A stretch of 64,000 bases of DNA from Massilia terrae (GCF_024753145.1 NZ_JANUGU010000008.1:1-64000), one strand, 5' to 3'. Shown: positions 27,038 through 37,376, counted from the first letter of the stretch. Translations and numbers: made by a program. The notes: generated by a model not told the origin, from the sequence alone.

Positions 27038-27976
27038 TCAGGGATAGTGTTGCAGGCACTTCTGGGTCGATGCGATGACCCAGTTTTGCTGGATCAGGAA
27101 GTTTTTGCCGCCCATGGTCTGGTTGTACTTCGCGCCGTTCGAAGCGGTCGACGTGGTGCCGAAGTTCCATGCGCAGTTGTCGCCGTTCTCGTTGCCGGTG
27201 AAGCTCGAGTACCAGGCGTTCAGTTGCGGGTCGGTGACCGCTTCTTCCAGTTCGTGCGACATGATGGAAGCCATCGAGTCGGCGCCCGGCAGGCTGTTGA
27301 CGGACGGCGAGGTAGCGCCGCAAGCCGATGCGCACTGGGTTTCGGCGTTGCCGACGAAGGCGTACTTGATGTCGGCGCCGTTGATGGTGCCGTGGGTGTG
27401 CCAGCCGCAGTACTGGGTGCAGAAGCCCGAGGATTCACCCACGGTCTTGTCGGTCAACACCATGTACACGGCGCTGGTGTCGCTCGGCACCTTGCCGGCG
27501 TTGATCGCGTCGGCCACGATCTGCTGGATGTTGGCGTCGGTCAGGTTGGTGCCGTAGGTGTAGCCCACGCTGGTCTGGCCAGCCAGGGTCACGCTGTTCG
27601 ACACATGGACGTTGGAGTGGTTGTAGTAGGTGGTGTTGATGTTGAAGTAAGGCGAACCACCGATGGCGTTACCCCAGGTCGTCAGCAGGCTCTGCGACGG
27701 CGCATCCCAGGCGGTGCCGTACCAGATGTAGTACATCTTGATCGGGCCGGTCATCGGATTGCCGGTATGCAGGGTCAGGTTGTTGGTGGTGCCCTTGTTG
27801 GCGGCGCCGCCGGCCTGGCCGTCCGAATTTGCGCTCGCCACGTTGTCCAGCTCACCCCAACCTTTACCGGTCGGCTTGAACTGGGAATTGCCGTTCACCT
27901 GAACCGGACCTGCGTGGCTGACGGCTGCGAACACGAGGCCGCCTACGAGCAGGCCGAGTTTCTTGTTAAGTCTCAT
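27038..27976 (-). CDS. Secreted EXORDIUM (phosphate-induced protein 1) family homologue
   Basis: The 312-residue precursor has a signal peptide cleaved near residue 22 (AVSHA). The mature part matches the plant EXORDIUM family: MYYIWYGTAW followed by SLLTTWGNAIGGSPYFNINT, the CTQYCGWHTHG segment, YAFVGN, and near residue 240 SIMSHELEEAVTDPQLNAWY. The SHELEE stretch could be metal binding. Plant members are extracellular and affect growth; bacterial function is not known. Codon use matches the neighbours. A 650-bp non-coding region precedes it, suggesting its own regulation. Confidence 0.85.
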   Translation of the reverse strand: MRLNKKLGLLVGGLVFAAVSHAGPVQVNGNSQFKPTGKGWGELDNVASANSDGQAGGAANKGTTNNLTLHTGNPMTGPIKMYYIWYGTAWDAPSQSLLTTWGNAIGGSPYFNINTTYYNHSNVHVSNSVTLAGQTSVGYTYGTNLTDANIQQIVADAINAGKVPSDTSAVYMVLTDKTVGESSGFCTQYCGWHTHGTINGADIKYAFVGNAETQCASACGATSPSVNSLPGADSMASIMSHELEEAVTDPQLNAWYSSFTGNENGDNCAWNFGTTSTASNGAKYNQTMGGKNFLIQQNWVIASTQKCLQHYP

Positions 27977-28627
27977 TTGCTTCTTCTCCGTTTCGTCTTA
28001 TAAGAATGATCGGTCCCGGGTAGGACCGTCCTGCGGCTGCCTTGCATCAGGATCACTGTGTGCATGGCAGCCTGTTCGTCCGACCGGCGTGACGAAGCCG
28101 GGCGAGCGAATGCCGCACCATGCCTGTTCCGCGTACGGAACAGGATGGAAAAATCAAGACTGGAATTTCAGGAAGCGGTGCTCAGCGCGGAGGCGCGACC
28201 GGCAGGTAAGGACCAGGCCGGACTGGGAGCATGACCGGCCTACAGCGAATGGATCGATTCGACATCATGGTGCGAAGCTCCCCTTGCGTTGGTGACAGCC
28301 CGATGACAACCGAGCTCATGCAATTCAGTCTACGGTCCAAATGTTGAGCTGGTCAATCGTGCATCGAAAATATTTTTGCGCAAATGCAGTTCGCGTATGC
28401 ATGCCGCAAAAACTGTGTCACGCGGGAGCGGGTTTTGGCAGGGCTCTCATAGGAGAAAATCGTGAGAATTTTCCAAATGACATCAAAATTGACCATCTGG
28501 AAATGTGTCAGATTCTCACAACTTCTTACATCAGGTCTTGCAAAATTATCGAAATATCTACATAAAAAAACGACGCGGCCCGACCGGGGGAAATCCCGGT
28601 CCGGGCCGCGCTGATTGGAGCGGAAAA
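27977..28627. other. 650-bp non-coding region upstream of the EXORDIUM-like gene
   Basis: No convincing gene is seen here. The part near 28330-28570 is clearly richer in A and T than the surroundings. It contains the perfect 9-bp palindrome cctgttccg-cgta-cggaacagg (28123-28144) and, at the right end, the terminator of the next minus-strand gene. Short open frames on both strands lack family features and good ribosome binding sites. Confidence 0.6.
28575..28609 (-). terminator. Rho-independent terminator of the Lys/Ala-rich protein gene
   Basis: On the minus strand a GC-rich stem of 14 to 15 bp (arms 28575-28588 and 28595-28609, one bulged base) with a 6-base loop is followed after a few bases by a run of seven T. 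Confidence 0.9.
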
Positions 28628-29221
28628 TTACTTCTTCATGTCGGCGGCCGCTTCGGCGCGCTTCTCTTCGGTCTTGGCGTGGGCCTTGGCCTTGTCGGCA
28701 TCGGTCTCGGCCTTCACCTTGTTCAGTTTCTCGTCAGCCTTGATCGACTTCTTGGTGGCGTCGTAGTTGGCGTCGGCGATTTTCTTCTCGGCCTTGGCCT
28801 CGGCCTTCGGCTTGTCTGCGGCGTCGGCCTTCGCTACTTTCTCGTTGGCCTTGGCTTCCTTGTCGGCGGCTTTCTGGTGGGCCTTGGATTTTTTCTTGGA
28901 TGCCTTCTCGGCAGCCTTGTTCATTTTCTTGTCGGCCTTGGCGTCGACTTTCGCCTCTTTCTCCTCGGCTTTCTGCACGCCCTTGTCGGCTTCGACCTGG
29001 GCATCGGTGGCGCTGGAAGTGGTGCCGGCGGCGTTCATGCCGCGCTGGCTCATGGCGCCGTTGTTCATGGACGGGTCCACGGTGCTGGACTGGTTGGCCG
29101 GCGTGGTCGAGTTGATCGGCGGCGTGGTGCGGACTGGCTGGCTGGGCTGGGTCGCCGTGGTCTGGGCGAAGGCGCTGGCGGCGAACAGGCCGCTGATGAG
29201 CGTAGCGAGCAATTTATTCAT
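28628..29221 (-). CDS. Exported Lys/Ala-rich coiled-coil protein
   Basis: The 197-residue precursor has a signal peptide (MNKLLATLISGLFAASAFAQ). Residues about 20-75 are rich in Thr, Ser, Pro and Asn; residues about 75-197 are nearly all Ala, Lys, Glu and Asp in short repeats such as KAEEKEAKVDAKADKKMNKA, predicted to form long charged helices. The composition resembles periplasmic coiled-coil or histone-like proteins. No enzymatic motif is present. It has a good ribosome binding site (aaaggaaataacc) and its own terminator, so it is probably well expressed. Confidence 0.8.
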   Translation of the reverse strand: MNKLLATLISGLFAASAFAQTTATQPSQPVRTTPPINSTTPANQSSTVDPSMNNGAMSQRGMNAAGTTSSATDAQVEADKGVQKAEEKEAKVDAKADKKMNKAAEKASKKKSKAHQKAADKEAKANEKVAKADAADKPKAEAKAEKKIADANYDATKKSIKADEKLNKVKAETDADKAKAHAKTEEKRAEAAADMKK

Positions 29222-29368
29222 GGTTATTTCCTTTTCCGATATGAATGGTTTGGGCCTGCGCCGGCGGCGCGCCGGCGTGTTTTTTTGTCAAGCTCAGGGC
29301 CCAGCATATATTCCGAAAAAAGGAAAATCTGTTCGCCAGCGCACGCTCCGTGCCGCCACTTCTAGCAG

Positions 29369-30778
29369 TCAATGTTTGCTTGCGTACAGGTCGATAATGT
29401 CGCTGATCCCGTCCTGGCAGACCGGGCAGAACTGATCGCTGCGGTCGAACATGATGCATTGCATTGCCGGACGGTAGTAGCCGGTCGCCTCGTAATTCGC
29501 GCCCTCGAATGCGCCCACCACGCCGTGGTATTTCTGCTTCGCGAACAGGGCGTTGGTGTGCTTGAGGTCCTCGTCGAACAGCGCATTCATCGCCGCCTCG
29601 GGCGCGTTGGCGGCGCGCAGCGCGGCGCGCTGCTTCTGGTAGGCGCGCGAGTAATCCTCGTACTCGGCCTTGGGCCACGGGGTCGGCAGCGGCGTGCCGG
29701 CTTTCACGTGCTTGCGCCATTTGAGCTTGGCCGGATCGCGCAGCGCGGTCACGTTCGGCTCCCACGGCTCCATTCGTTCGCCGCTCGACTGGTAGGCCAC
29801 CGGCGAGGTGTAGTACTCGTCGGCGAGGCCCGCAAAGTGGTGCGCGAACTCGTGCACGAACAGGTAGTTGGCCCAGGCGTTGCCGGCGGCCGCGGTGCTG
29901 AACTGGCCGAAGATGCCGCCGCCGCCGTAGGTCTCGTTGTTCACCAAAATCTCGATGAACTCGTAGGGCGCGTACTGGGCGATGTCGCGCAGCGCGCGGT
30001 TGTCCAGCGCCAGCACATAGCGCTCGCTGCCAAATACGTCGTAGCGCGCACCCAGCGCGGACGCGTGATACACGCCGGTCGAGGGCCGCGACACGCCCGA
30101 CTCCTGGGTCGGCACGGCCATCCCCCACACATTGAAATCGTTGGCGCGCTCCTTGAACGGCGAGACCTCGAACAAGTGCGCCGCGAGGCGTTTGGCGTCC
30201 GCTTCGAATTTACCCATCTCGGCCTGGGTGTAGCCGTCGCCGAGGATCAACAGGTCGACCTTGCGCGGCGACGGGCCGCTCACGCGGATCGGGATCGGCT
30301 TGGCCTGCGCCGGCGGCTGCTTGCGGATCACGTCCTGCGCGTCGGTGTCGACCACCACGCTCCACGCCACAGAGAACGCGTTGCGGTCATCGCGTTTGAG
30401 GATGCGCACGCGCACCGGTCGGTCGGGCTTGGGGAAGCGAACCGATTCGTGGAAGCCGCGGCTGATGCGGTTCGCTTCCTCGGTCGTTTTCCACTCGCCG
30501 AACACGGTGGAGAAATCGCGGGAATACAGCAGGTCGCCGGTCTTCGCATCCGCCACTTCGAGGCGGTTCTGGCCGCGGTTGGTGTCGTCGAAGGGCTTGC
30601 TCATGTCGCCCGGCCAGGGTAGCGGCTCGATCAGCACGCGTTCAAGCGCGTACTGGTCGGACAGCGCATTGCCGCTGTGGGCGTAGTCGACGCGGACGGT
30701 GGCGGGTTGCTGGGCGCAGGCGGCAGTGGCAGCCAACATCAAACCGGAGGCAAGCAGTCGGGACGTGAAACGACGCAT
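29369..30778 (-). CDS. M64 family (IgA-type) metallopeptidase
   Basis: The 469-residue precursor has a signal peptide (LLASGLMLAATAACAQQ). The zinc motif HEFAHHFAGLADEYY near residue 303 gives HExxH plus a downstream Glu, and DLLILGDGYTQAEM and YDVFGSERYVLALDNRAL match peptidase family M64. Members include a Clostridium IgA protease, though most relatives have no known substrate. The C-terminus holds a CxxC near FCPVCQDG. The ATG at 30778 is preferred because aagga lies 6 bases before it; an ATG 6 bases upstream is possible. Confidence 0.88.
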   Translation of the reverse strand: MRRFTSRLLASGLMLAATAACAQQPATVRVDYAHSGNALSDQYALERVLIEPLPWPGDMSKPFDDTNRGQNRLEVADAKTGDLLYSRDFSTVFGEWKTTEEANRISRGFHESVRFPKPDRPVRVRILKRDDRNAFSVAWSVVVDTDAQDVIRKQPPAQAKPIPIRVSGPSPRKVDLLILGDGYTQAEMGKFEADAKRLAAHLFEVSPFKERANDFNVWGMAVPTQESGVSRPSTGVYHASALGARYDVFGSERYVLALDNRALRDIAQYAPYEFIEILVNNETYGGGGIFGQFSTAAAGNAWANYLFVHEFAHHFAGLADEYYTSPVAYQSSGERMEPWEPNVTALRDPAKLKWRKHVKAGTPLPTPWPKAEYEDYSRAYQKQRAALRAANAPEAAMNALFDEDLKHTNALFAKQKYHGVVGAFEGANYEATGYYRPAMQCIMFDRSDQFCPVCQDGISDIIDLYASKH

Positions 30779-30849
30779 CGTCATTCCTTGCGAAGTTATA
30801 AACGCCGATATTTTAATCCGGCTGGTCCGGCTTGCTTACTGCGGTCGCG

Positions 30850-31338
30850 TCATTTCGCAACCTCGAGCTTGACGATTGAATTACGAACAAAGGACACACG
30901 AACCAGCATACCCTCGTGAATAGGGCCGCCATGGGAGCTCGTATTGTTAAAGGCTCCTGTGACCATATAGTCAGAGTACTCGAAGCATGTTCCTGATACG
31001 CAGAACCGTTCCATAGCGTGCCCTGACTTCGGCATAGGCTTGAAATTGCTAACCACGCCCTCGACAACCCGAACATTGTTGGTAGAGAGTGCCTTTGAGA
31101 GTGACAAGTACTCGCTGTACGTCGATATGAATACACCCACCGTCCACAGGACCGCAAAGCCGAACATGTAGTAGGCGAATGCAGCGCTTACTCTTGGATG
31201 CTTGCTCCACCAGCCGCCAAGATTCTTGCGCCTCGCGACCAGCACGCCACCGGCCACAACAAAAATCAGGCCGAATGCAGGAGCAGTCCAGGTTTTGTAG
31301 CCAGCTTCGGCGACGTCAAACACGGTACGATATTCCAT
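30850..31338 (-). CDS. Small membrane protein, unknown function
   Basis: The 162-residue protein has two hydrophobic segments (about 17-37, FGLIFVVAGGVLVA, and 54-75, YYMFGFAVLWTVGVFIS), then a soluble part with VRVVEGVVSNFKPMPKSGHA and a Cys-containing FCVSGTCFEYSDY segment. The layout resembles DUF3592-type membrane proteins, but I cannot assign it firmly. The region has noticeably lower GC than the flanks, hinting at recent acquisition. The start ATG at 31338 is the only one with the full first helix; no strong ribosome binding site is seen. Confidence 0.65.
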   Translation of the reverse strand: MEYRTVFDVAEAGYKTWTAPAFGLIFVVAGGVLVARRKNLGGWWSKHPRVSAAFAYYMFGFAVLWTVGVFISTYSEYLSLSKALSTNNVRVVEGVVSNFKPMPKSGHAMERFCVSGTCFEYSDYMVTGAFNNTSSHGGPIHEGMLVRVSFVRNSIVKLEVAK

Positions 31339-31385
31339 GTGTTTTGCGATCGAAGGAATAAAGCGCAACCAGGAGCAAGGTCCGC

Positions 31386-33176
<1,791 letters not shown>

Positions 33177-33235
33177 GGTCGCTCCCCGACTGTGATTGTC
33201 GGGCTATGTTATACAGATGCGGCGTCAATACGCAA

Positions 33236-34501
33236 TCAATTTCCTGCCATAGTTGCAACATGCAGCCGCTCCGTGCCGGCGCCGTCCACGTACTGGTAGA
33301 GCGGCCGCCGCACCTCGATCGGCCGCACGTCCAGCCGCATGTTGTAGACCGAGTACGATTCGGTCACGGCGGACTCGTAGCCGATGCTGTCGGGGGTGCG
33401 GGTGAGCTTGAACTCGAAGCCCAGGTCCGGCTGCACCGCGGCGGAACTGCCGAGCGACAGGCCGATCGCCTCGCGCTGGTCGCTGTCGATCAGTTTCGAC
33501 ATCAAATCCACCACCGTGCTGTTGCCGAGGATGTCGGCCGAGAACAGCGGCTCGCGGTAGTAGGGCTTGGCCGGATCGAGCTTGCCGTCGATCTTGTCGG
33601 CCGATGGCGTGATCGCGCCGGTGGAGATGTTGAAGCGGTCGCCGTTGTCCAGGTAGCTGAGCCGCACATTGCTGACGTTGAAGGGGCCGTCGCTCGACGA
33701 GGCCTGCGACAGGTCCACCACCAGCGCCCCCTTGTAGCCGACCACCTCGACTTCGCGCGCCGGGTTCACCACCATCGCCGTGTTCTCGTCGATGCCGAGA
33801 CCCAGCGTGTAGCCCTTGGCCAGCATCACCGGCAGCATGCGCGCGAAGCGGCCGCGCACCAGCAGGTGCTGGTCGATGAACACGTCGTCGCCGACGAAGC
33901 CCAGGCCCTGCGCGATCTCGCGCCCGTCTTCGACGCCCAGCTTGAGCGTGGCCAGCACCGTCTTCGGCTCGCCGAACATGGTGCTGCTCATGATGGCTGC
34001 GCCGGCGCTGGTGCCGGCGATGACGCCGCCGCCGCGGTACATCTCCCACAAGGCATCGAGCACGCGCGAATTGCTGCCGTCCGGGCGCCGCAGCGCGGTG
34101 GTGATGCGTTCCTGGTCGCCGCCGGCGAAGAAGGCGCCGCCGGCCTCGCGCACCTGGTCCGCGACGATCGGGTCTTCGGACAGGGTGCGGTAATCGGTGC
34201 CGCTCATCTTGACCGCGATGGGGACGAAGAAGGCGTCGGCGCCGTAGAGCTTGAGCCGGTTGACGAGGATTTTGCCGGTGCGTTCCGGCGTGGCGGAAGC
34301 CGATGCGAACACGGCGATGCGTGCGTTCTTGCCGCCGGCGAGGCGCACGATGCGCTCCCACACCGCGGCATTGTCGGGACGCAGATTGCCACCGATGATG
34401 ACAAGCGATCCCTTGGTGGCGGCAGGCTCCGCGGCCTGCGCGGCGCTGGCGAAGATGAAGACGGCGACAGCCAACGCGATACGAACGATGTTTCGAAACA
34501 C
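33236..34501 (-). CDS. Secreted cyanophycinase (peptidase family S51)
   Basis: The 421-residue precursor starts at GTG after aaggagggaggtagcc and has a signal peptide ending AAQAAEP near residue 24. The S51 motifs are present: FFAGGDQERIT and the nucleophile serine in IAGTSAGAAIMSS near residue 160. Cyanophycinases cleave the Arg-Asp polymer cyanophycin to dipeptides. The export signal and a C-terminal extension of about 130 residues point to the extracellular CphE type, which feeds on external polymer. No cyanophycin synthetase gene is in the window. Confidence 0.85.
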   Translation of the reverse strand: MFRNIVRIALAVAVFIFASAAQAAEPAATKGSLVIIGGNLRPDNAAVWERIVRLAGGKNARIAVFASASATPERTGKILVNRLKLYGADAFFVPIAVKMSGTDYRTLSEDPIVADQVREAGGAFFAGGDQERITTALRRPDGSNSRVLDALWEMYRGGGVIAGTSAGAAIMSSTMFGEPKTVLATLKLGVEDGREIAQGLGFVGDDVFIDQHLLVRGRFARMLPVMLAKGYTLGLGIDENTAMVVNPAREVEVVGYKGALVVDLSQASSSDGPFNVSNVRLSYLDNGDRFNISTGAITPSADKIDGKLDPAKPYYREPLFSADILGNSTVVDLMSKLIDSDQREAIGLSLGSSAAVQPDLGFEFKLTRTPDSIGYESAVTESYSVYNMRLDVRPIEVRRPLYQYVDGAGTERLHVATMAGN

Positions 34502-34568
34502 GGCTACCTCCCTCCTTGCGTTCAATCGTAAGCCTGATTGCAGAAGGATGTCGCCGTGTTGAGGCCGC

Positions 34569-35003
34569 TCAGGTGAGGTAGATATTCGGAAAGTATCTTT
34601 CCATGATGGTTTCAGGCTTGGCCAGTTGCGTGAAACCGAAGCGGGTGTACAGGCCGTGCGCATTGCTGGTCGCGAGCATGAAGCGGCGCAGTCCCTGCAG
34701 GCTGGGGTGGTCGACGATGGCCTGCACCAGCCGTTTCGAATAACCATGGCCGCGGTACTCCGGCAGCACGAATACGTCGACCATGTTACCAAAGGTGGCG
34801 TAATCGGTGATGACGCGGGCGAACGCCACCTGGCGCCCGTCCACGAAGCCGCCGAAGCAGAGGGAATTGTCGATCGAGCGCTCGACAATATCGCGCGAGA
34901 TGCCGACCGCCCAGGTCGACTCCTCGCTCAGGAAGCGGTAGATCATCGCGACATCGAGGCGGCGGCGGTCGGTGCTGATCTCGAAATTGGAATCGTTGAG
35001 CAT
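34569..35003 (-). CDS. GNAT family N-acetyltransferase
   Basis: The 144-residue protein has the single-domain GNAT pattern: VAFARVITDYATFGNMVDVF strand, then LPEYRGHGYSKRLVQAIVDH with the acetyl-CoA binding RGHGYSKRL loop, and NAHGLYTRFGFTQL near the end. It stands alone between the cyanophycinase and the NTF2-like gene. Substrate unknown. The start MLNDSNFEIS is the first in the open stretch. Confidence 0.88.
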   Translation of the reverse strand: MLNDSNFEISTDRRRLDVAMIYRFLSEESTWAVGISRDIVERSIDNSLCFGGFVDGRQVAFARVITDYATFGNMVDVFVLPEYRGHGYSKRLVQAIVDHPSLQGLRRFMLATSNAHGLYTRFGFTQLAKPETIMERYFPNIYLT

Positions 35004-35082
35004 CTTGGCTGTGCGCTGTGGCTAAAGAATCCATTCTAGGCCGTTTTGCCGGAATTGACACATCCGGCGCCAGCCGTGCCTG

Positions 35083-35643
35083 TCAGTTGTTCTTCAGGTA
35101 GCGCTCCGGCAGCTTGAGCTTGTCATCGGCGCCGCGCCACAGCACGCTGGCGATCCACCAGCGCTGGCCATCGTTGTAGAGCTGGATGCTGTTGATCCCG
35201 CGCTGGAAAGGCTCGCCCTTCGGCTCGTGGCGGGATTCGTAGGTGCTGAACACGTGCACGATCTGGCCGAACTGCTCGCTGCTGCGGGCCGCCTCGCGCT
35301 CGAAGAAGGCCATCTTCTCGAACGCCGGGCTGTTGCGGCTGATGTAGTCCTCGACCGACATGTGGCGCGTGACGATGCTGCCGTCCGGGCGCTGGGCCAC
35401 GGCGCGCAGACCACCCTCCGGCGCGAACAGCGAGCGCATGCGGTTCCAGTCGCGCGGCTGGCCGGCCGGGCCGGAGATCACGTCGTACAGGGCGGCGACG
35501 ATGGCGTCGACGCTGGCCACGTCGGCCGGATTGGCCTTGACGGCGCTGGCCGGCGCGGCGGGCGCGGCAGCCGGCTGCTGGGCGAATACGGGGGCGGCGA
35601 ATGCGAGGGCGGCGGCAAGGCCGAGCGATACGATGCGTTTCAT
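35083..35643 (-). CDS. Exported NTF2-like (SnoaL-type) protein
   Basis: The 186-residue precursor begins with a signal peptide (MKRIVSLGLAAALAFAAPVFA) followed by an Ala/Pro linker. The mature domain (about 50-180) shows VDAIVAALYDVISGPAGQPR, a RSLFAPEGGLRAV loop and terminal strands with INSIQLYNDGQRWWIASVLW, an NTF2-like fold. The start at 35643 is chosen because aggagaccgc precedes it. No catalytic residues can be assigned. Confidence 0.82.
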   Translation of the reverse strand: MKRIVSLGLAAALAFAAPVFAQQPAAAPAAPASAVKANPADVASVDAIVAALYDVISGPAGQPRDWNRMRSLFAPEGGLRAVAQRPDGSIVTRHMSVEDYISRNSPAFEKMAFFEREAARSSEQFGQIVHVFSTYESRHEPKGEPFQRGINSIQLYNDGQRWWIASVLWRGADDKLKLPERYLKNN

Positions 35644-35744
35644 GCGGTCTCCTGTTGTCATTTTGAGAATCAGCCCGCGCATATTCCCCGATTTCCGGCG
35701 GCTTGTCACCACCCCGGCCATGGGGGGACTTGGGCGCGGCAGTT

Positions 35745-35750
35745 TATAAT
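35745..35750 (+). promoter_or_regulatory. Candidate -10 box of argH
   Basis: TATAAT lies 28 bases before the argH start. No good -35 was found at 16-18 bp, so the element may be extended or assisted. Confidence 0.45.
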
Positions 35751-35777
35751 CGTGTAAATCAAACCGGACTCCCCACC

Positions 35778-37175
35778 ATGACTGATCAATTCTCCAAAAA
35801 AGCCGAAGCCTGGTCGGCGCGCTTTTCCGAACCCGTCTCCGACCTCGTCAAGCGCTACACCGCCTCGGTATTCTTCGACAATCGCCTGGCGCTGTTCGAC
35901 ATCCAGGGCTCGCTCGCGCACGCCGAGATGCTGGCCGCACAGGGCATCATCAGCCAGCAGGATCGCGCCGCGATCGAGCGCGGCATGGCCCAGATCCGCG
36001 CCGAAATCGAGGCCGGCAAGTTCGAATGGCTGCTCGACCTGGAAGACGTCCACCTGAACATCGAGAAGCGCCTGACCGAACTGGTCGGCGACGCCGGCAA
36101 ACGCCTGCACACCGGCCGTTCGCGCAACGACCAGGTGGCAACCGACATTCGCCTGTACGTACGGGCCGCGATCGACGACGTGGTGGGCATGCTGGGCACC
36201 TTGCGCAGCGCGCTGGTCGACCTGGCCGAGCGCCACGCGGACACCATCCTGCCGGGCTTCACCCACCTGCAGGTGGCGCAGCCGATCACCTTCGGCCACC
36301 ACATGCTGGCCTACGTCGAGATGTTCGGCCGCGACGCCGAGCGCATGCTGGACGCGCGCCGCCGCGTCAACCGCCTGCCGCTGGGCGCGGCCGCGCTGGC
36401 CGGCACCACCTTCCCGATCGACCGCCTGCGCGTGGCCAAAACCCTAGGCTTCGAGGACGTCTGCCACAATTCGCTGGACGCCGTGTCCGACCGCGACTTC
36501 GCGATCGAGTTCACCGCCGCCGCCTCGCTGGTCATGATGCACATCTCGCGCATGTCGGAAGAGCTGATCCTGTGGATGAGCCCGCGCGTCGGCTTCATCG
36601 ACATTGCCGACCGCTTCTGCACCGGCTCGTCGATCATGCCGCAGAAGAAGAACCCGGACGTGCCGGAACTCGCGCGCGGCAAGACCGGCCGCGTCTACGG
36701 CCACCTGATGGGCCTGCTGACCCTGATGAAAGGCCAGCCGCTGGCCTACAACAAGGACAACCAGGAAGACAAGGAGCCGCTGTTCGACACCGTCGACACG
36801 CTGCTCGACACGCTGCGCATCTTCACCGACATGGCCGGCGGGATCACCGTCAAGCCGGAGGCGATGCGTGCCGCCGCGCTGCAGGGCTACGCCACCGCGA
36901 CCGACCTGGCCGACTACCTGGTCAAGAAGGGCCTGCCGTTCCGCGATGCGCACGAAGCCGTGGCGCACGCGGTGCGCGCCTGCGACATCGCCGGCTGCGA
37001 CCTGGCCGAGATGCCGCTGGAACGCCTGCGCGAGTTCTCGCCGCTGATCGGCGAAGACGTGTTCCAGGTGCTGACGCTGGAAGGTTCGGTGGCGGCGCGC
37101 GACCACGTCGGCGGCACCGCGCCGAACCAGGTGCGCGCGGCGATCGCCCGCGTGCGCCAGCAGCTGGCAAAGTAA
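35778..37175 (+). CDS. argH: Argininosuccinate lyase
   Basis: The 465-residue protein has the fumarase-superfamily signature GSSIMPQKKNPDVPELARGK near residue 283, plus LHTGRSRNDQVATD and TILPGFTHLQVAQPI substrate segments. It splits argininosuccinate to arginine and fumarate, the last step of arginine synthesis. The ATG at 35778 matches the family N-terminus (MTDQFSKKAEAWSARFSEPV); in-frame codons before it belong to the leader. No other arg gene adjoins. Confidence 0.98.
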   Translation: MTDQFSKKAEAWSARFSEPVSDLVKRYTASVFFDNRLALFDIQGSLAHAEMLAAQGIISQQDRAAIERGMAQIRAEIEAGKFEWLLDLEDVHLNIEKRLTELVGDAGKRLHTGRSRNDQVATDIRLYVRAAIDDVVGMLGTLRSALVDLAERHADTILPGFTHLQVAQPITFGHHMLAYVEMFGRDAERMLDARRRVNRLPLGAAALAGTTFPIDRLRVAKTLGFEDVCHNSLDAVSDRDFAIEFTAAASLVMMHISRMSEELILWMSPRVGFIDIADRFCTGSSIMPQKKNPDVPELARGKTGRVYGHLMGLLTLMKGQPLAYNKDNQEDKEPLFDTVDTLLDTLRIFTDMAGGITVKPEAMRAAALQGYATATDLADYLVKKGLPFRDAHEAVAHAVRACDIAGCDLAEMPLERLREFSPLIGEDVFQVLTLEGSVAARDHVGGTAPNQVRAAIARVRQQLAK

Positions 37176-37191
37176 TCCGCTAAACCTAACT

Positions 37192-37294
37192 CGTCATTCC
37201 CGCGAAAGCGGGAATCCCATTTCCATGCGTGCCACTACGGATTGCTTTGATTGTCTGCGTTAGAAATGGGGTTCCCGCCGTCGCCGGAACGACG
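37192..37294. repeat. Inverted pair of palindromic repeats (ATTCCC type)
   Basis: The first copy (37192-37220) contains attcccgcgaaagcgggaat, an exact match to ATTCCC-N8-GGGAAT. The opposed copy is at 37266-37294, with mismatches in one arm. Located downstream of argH. Confidence 0.8.
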
Positions 37295-37305
37295 TGGTAG
37301 GAGAA

Positions 37306-37344
37306 TGTAACCTATCGGCTGCTTTTTGACACCGATAGGTTACA
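37306..37344. promoter_or_regulatory. Perfect 13-bp inverted repeat around a TTGACA box
   Basis: Arms tgtaacctatcgg (37306-37318) and ccgataggttaca (37332-37344) flank the 13-base spacer ctgctttttgaca, whose last six bases (37326-37331) are a consensus -35 box. It lies 33 bases before the membrane-protein gene that is coupled to an XRE regulator. It is most likely an operator, though whether the XRE protein binds it is unproven. Confidence 0.7.
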
Positions 37345-37376
37345 CTGTCGATTCCTGTTCACTAAGAGGAGTCGAT

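Noticed and set aside
28123..28144. LexA or lux box
   Set aside because: The end bases fit loosely, but the spacing (12 between CTGT and ACAG) differs from the 8 needed for both. Kept only as an unassigned palindrome.
27963..28565. Small plus-strand genes at 27963-28295 and 28341-28565
   Set aside because: No ribosome binding site, no family resemblance and unusual composition; the region looks regulatory.
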